The notes below the pieces were generated by a model. That model saw nothing but the letters and a program-made list of their open reading frames with translations, ran no database searches and was not told the origin of the DNA. A program made the position numbers and the translations under genes. From Bombilactobacillus thymidiniphilus (lineage in GTDB: Bacteria > Bacillota > Bacilli > Lactobacillales > Lactobacillaceae): DNA of 64,000 nt. The stretch lies in NCBI RefSeq assembly GCF_023380245.1, contig NZ_CP093365.1:992001-1056000 (forward strand). Reading direction: 5' to 3'. Of this stretch, positions 62,142-64,000 are shown piece after piece. Numbering within the stretch: position 1 is the stretch's first letter; the number at the start of each line of letters is the position of its first letter.

Positions 62142-63191
62142 GTGCGACAATTTCGACGAATATTTATAGTGGTAGCTATTTTAGTAGTTGCTGTATTTGG
62201 ATTCCATACTACTGCTAAAGCTGCTATTAGCGGTGCAGCAGGTTTTTCTGTGGAGCCTACTACTGGTGCGCAACCTACCGCCAGTAAAGATGATTTTTTT
62301 ACTGTTAGTGCGCAATCCGGACAAAGTTACCCACTAACAATGAAGATTACAAACAACCATAAGTATCCAATCAAAGTGGTTGTTGTACCAACCGTTGCCG
62401 GTACTACTAGCCAAGGTCAACTTAATTATTCGAATTTGTCGCATAAAGTTGACTCTAGCTTAAAGTATAACTGGACTAAAATGGGTCCTACCAAGAAGAC
62501 TATCAAGATTCAACCAAAACAATCGCAAGATGTAGTGGAGAATGTTCAAGTTAATGCACCTAAATTAAATGGTGCTATGCTTGGTAGCTTTTATATTTAT
62601 TCACCTACTGTGAATAATAAGGCAGCTAAAAAGTCAGCTTCTAAATCTGGTATGCACTTGAATAATGTTTATTCTTACGCTGTCAGTGTGTTGTTCAAGG
62701 TCGGTAACTTTGATGAGGCGCAACCTGATTTGCGTTTAGTTCGAGTTAAACCAGCGCTTTTAGCCAACAATCCTGCTGTATTTATCAATTTGCAGAATTT
62801 TGAACCTAAGTATATAACTAATAATGACATGCAGGTGGATGCTAAAATTTATCCTGCTAATAGTAATAAGTTGTTATTTAGAAGTAACCAGAAGCAGATG
62901 AATTTTGCCCCTAATTCTAATTTTGATTTTCCGATTAGTTGGGGAAATGAGCCTATGAAAGCTGGTAATTATCAGGCTCGTGTTCACGTTAAGACTTCGG
63001 CTCGTAGTTGGAATTTTAAAAAGAATTTTACTATTTCACCTGAAGATGCTAATCGTCTGAATAGACAAAATCCTGCTGTAAAGAAGAATTATTGGCCGTT
63101 GATTATTATTATTGTTATTATTTTAATTATTTTGATCGGGATTTTGTTCTACTGGTTTTATAGAAAAGGTCAAAAGAAAGCATCAAAATGA
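62142..63191 (+). CDS. DUF916/DUF3324 WxL-interacting protein 6
   Basis: A 349-aa exported protein with a signal peptide, a DUF916 domain whose motif reads KLNGAMLGSFYI, a DUF3324 domain ending WGNEPMKAGNYQARVHVK, and a C-terminal span (WPLIIIIVIILIILIGILFY) plus basic tail. ATG 62136 directly abuts AGGAGA, so GTG 62142 (six bases after it) is the better start. It lies 48 bases downstream of WxL gene 4. Confidence 0.87.
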   Translation: MRQFRRIFIVVAILVVAVFGFHTTAKAAISGAAGFSVEPTTGAQPTASKDDFFTVSAQSGQSYPLTMKITNNHKYPIKVVVVPTVAGTTSQGQLNYSNLSHKVDSSLKYNWTKMGPTKKTIKIQPKQSQDVVENVQVNAPKLNGAMLGSFYIYSPTVNNKAAKKSASKSGMHLNNVYSYAVSVLFKVGNFDEAQPDLRLVRVKPALLANNPAVFINLQNFEPKYITNNDMQVDAKIYPANSNKLLFRSNQKQMNFAPNSNFDFPISWGNEPMKAGNYQARVHVKTSARSWNFKKNFTISPEDANRLNRQNPAVKKNYWPLIIIIVIILIILIGILFYWFYRKGQKKASK

Positions 63192-63214
63192 TATATAGAT
63201 AGTGGGGGGATAGT

Positions 63215-63988
63215 TTGAAAATTTCAAAGCTGCTAAATATATTTAGTCAATTTTTGAGTGTTCTGGCTATCATAACTGCATTAATTTGTAGTTATAATAT
63301 TGAGGTTAGTGCAGAAAGTTTACCTGATAATGTGCCAGTTGATCCTACAAGTTCTAAGCCACCACAAAGTACAAGTGGTGTTGGTTTTGCTACGGGCAAA
63401 CTGGGTGTTTATACACCCAGTACTCAAAACTTTTATTTCGGAAAGCAATTACAATATGTCAGTCGTAAGTGGCATTTTGTTCCATATTCTGATGGTACAC
63501 AGCCTGTAGATAACGCTAGTATTTTACAAAATTCAGTCATTGTTGCTGACAGTCGGGGTGCTGATAATACAGGCTGGAGTTTAAGTGCTAGCATATCTCC
63601 TTTTAAAAATGGAGATAATGTGCAAGATATTGAATCACTGAATATTGAGTCGTCTACAGTTTATGCTGTTAAGAACTTTTATGAGAATGCTGGCGACCCT
63701 ATATTTGAAAGTACTGCGGGAATGGCTACGGCGCCGTCTAGCAGTAATGTTAATAATAGTAATCCTATATCCATTAAGCCTGTTGAACCTGTTACTTCAC
63801 AAGGTTTGCTTAAAGACGATGTACCTACTTCTGCTGTAGTTATGTCTGCTGACAAAGGAAAAGGTACAGGTGTATGGGGACTGTGTTTTAATAAGATGAA
63901 TTTATATACTGGTCCTACTAGTGGTCAAAAAGTAGGTGATTATACTGCTACAATTACTTGGACACTTGCTGCGGACAGCACACAATAG
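63215..63988 (+). CDS. WxL domain surface protein 5
   Basis: A 257-aa exported protein starting at TTG 63215 after TGGGGGGA. A signal peptide (to about residue 32) is followed by a short acidic/proline segment, the proximal motif NTGWSLSASISPF and the distal motif YTATITWTLAADSTQ at the end (W about 249), so both WxL motifs are intact. It follows the previous gene by 23 bases. The window ends 12 bases after its stop, so its partner DUF916 gene, if any, would lie outside. Confidence 0.9.
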   Translation: MKISKLLNIFSQFLSVLAIITALICSYNIEVSAESLPDNVPVDPTSSKPPQSTSGVGFATGKLGVYTPSTQNFYFGKQLQYVSRKWHFVPYSDGTQPVDNASILQNSVIVADSRGADNTGWSLSASISPFKNGDNVQDIESLNIESSTVYAVKNFYENAGDPIFESTAGMATAPSSSNVNNSNPISIKPVEPVTSQGLLKDDVPTSAVVMSADKGKGTGVWGLCFNKMNLYTGPTSGQKVGDYTATITWTLAADSTQ

Positions 63989-64000
63989 TAAAAATACCTT

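Overview
The window comes from an AT-rich, low-GC Gram-positive bacterium of the Lactobacillales, most likely a lactobacillus-group species. The evidence is a complete lactic-acid-bacterium citrate lyase operon, acetolactate synthase and decarboxylase, a GlnP-type two-receptor transporter, strong AGGAGG-type ribosome binding sites with many TTG/GTG starts, and a large WxL/DUF916 surface-protein cluster. I cannot name the species from sequence alone. No phage, transposase, CRISPR array or rRNA operon is visible. There is one tRNA gene, tRNA-Thr(GGT), at 13455-13527.

Region 1 (1-7217) is citrate catabolism. It holds the end of a 2-hydroxycarboxylate transporter, then citC-citD-citE-citF, a small hairpin, then citX-citG, and an aldehyde dehydrogenase with its own promoter-like sequence. 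Region 2 (7375-29686) is mostly housekeeping and transport: an aminotransferase, two large polytopic GT-C-like membrane proteins, tyrS, a DUF975 protein, an MntR-type regulator with a palindrome over its promoter, an HdeD-like protein, pepN, a stand-alone GcvH-like protein, glutamine ABC transporter genes, an amino-acid antiporter, an NCS1 permease behind an apparent PyrR attenuator, asnB, a SemiSWEET, an aldo/keto reductase, a nucleoside deoxyribosyltransferase and an RluA-type pseudouridine synthase.

Region 3 (29818-33994) is a compact minus-strand accessory island bounded by two copies of a ~60-bp sequence. In transcription order it holds a 160-aa glycine-zipper protein, four paralogous multi-membrane-span proteins (one interrupted by an in-frame TGA), and two DUF4176 proteins. 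The composition recalls type VII secretion (LXG) effector modules with pore-forming toxins, membrane immunity proteins and DUF4176 partners, but no LXG domain or secretion machinery is present here. This is the least explained region of the window.

Region 4 (33997-47385) carries an ion-transporter-superfamily permease, alsS-alsD (which could turn citrate-derived pyruvate into acetoin), lemA-htpX, a HAD phosphatase, an SGNH esterase, an MOP flippase, an alpha/beta-hydrolase-like protein without its nucleophile, galE, an NCS2 purine permease with a PurBox-like site, and an MFS transporter. Region 5 (47608-63988) is a cell-surface block: a secreted protein with sixteen 26-residue DUF285 repeats plus mucin-binding-like domains, tpx, a GT4 glycosyltransferase, a small YPQTG sortase substrate, and then five WxL proteins alternating with six DUF916/DUF3324-type WxL-interacting proteins, running to the end of the window and probably beyond it.
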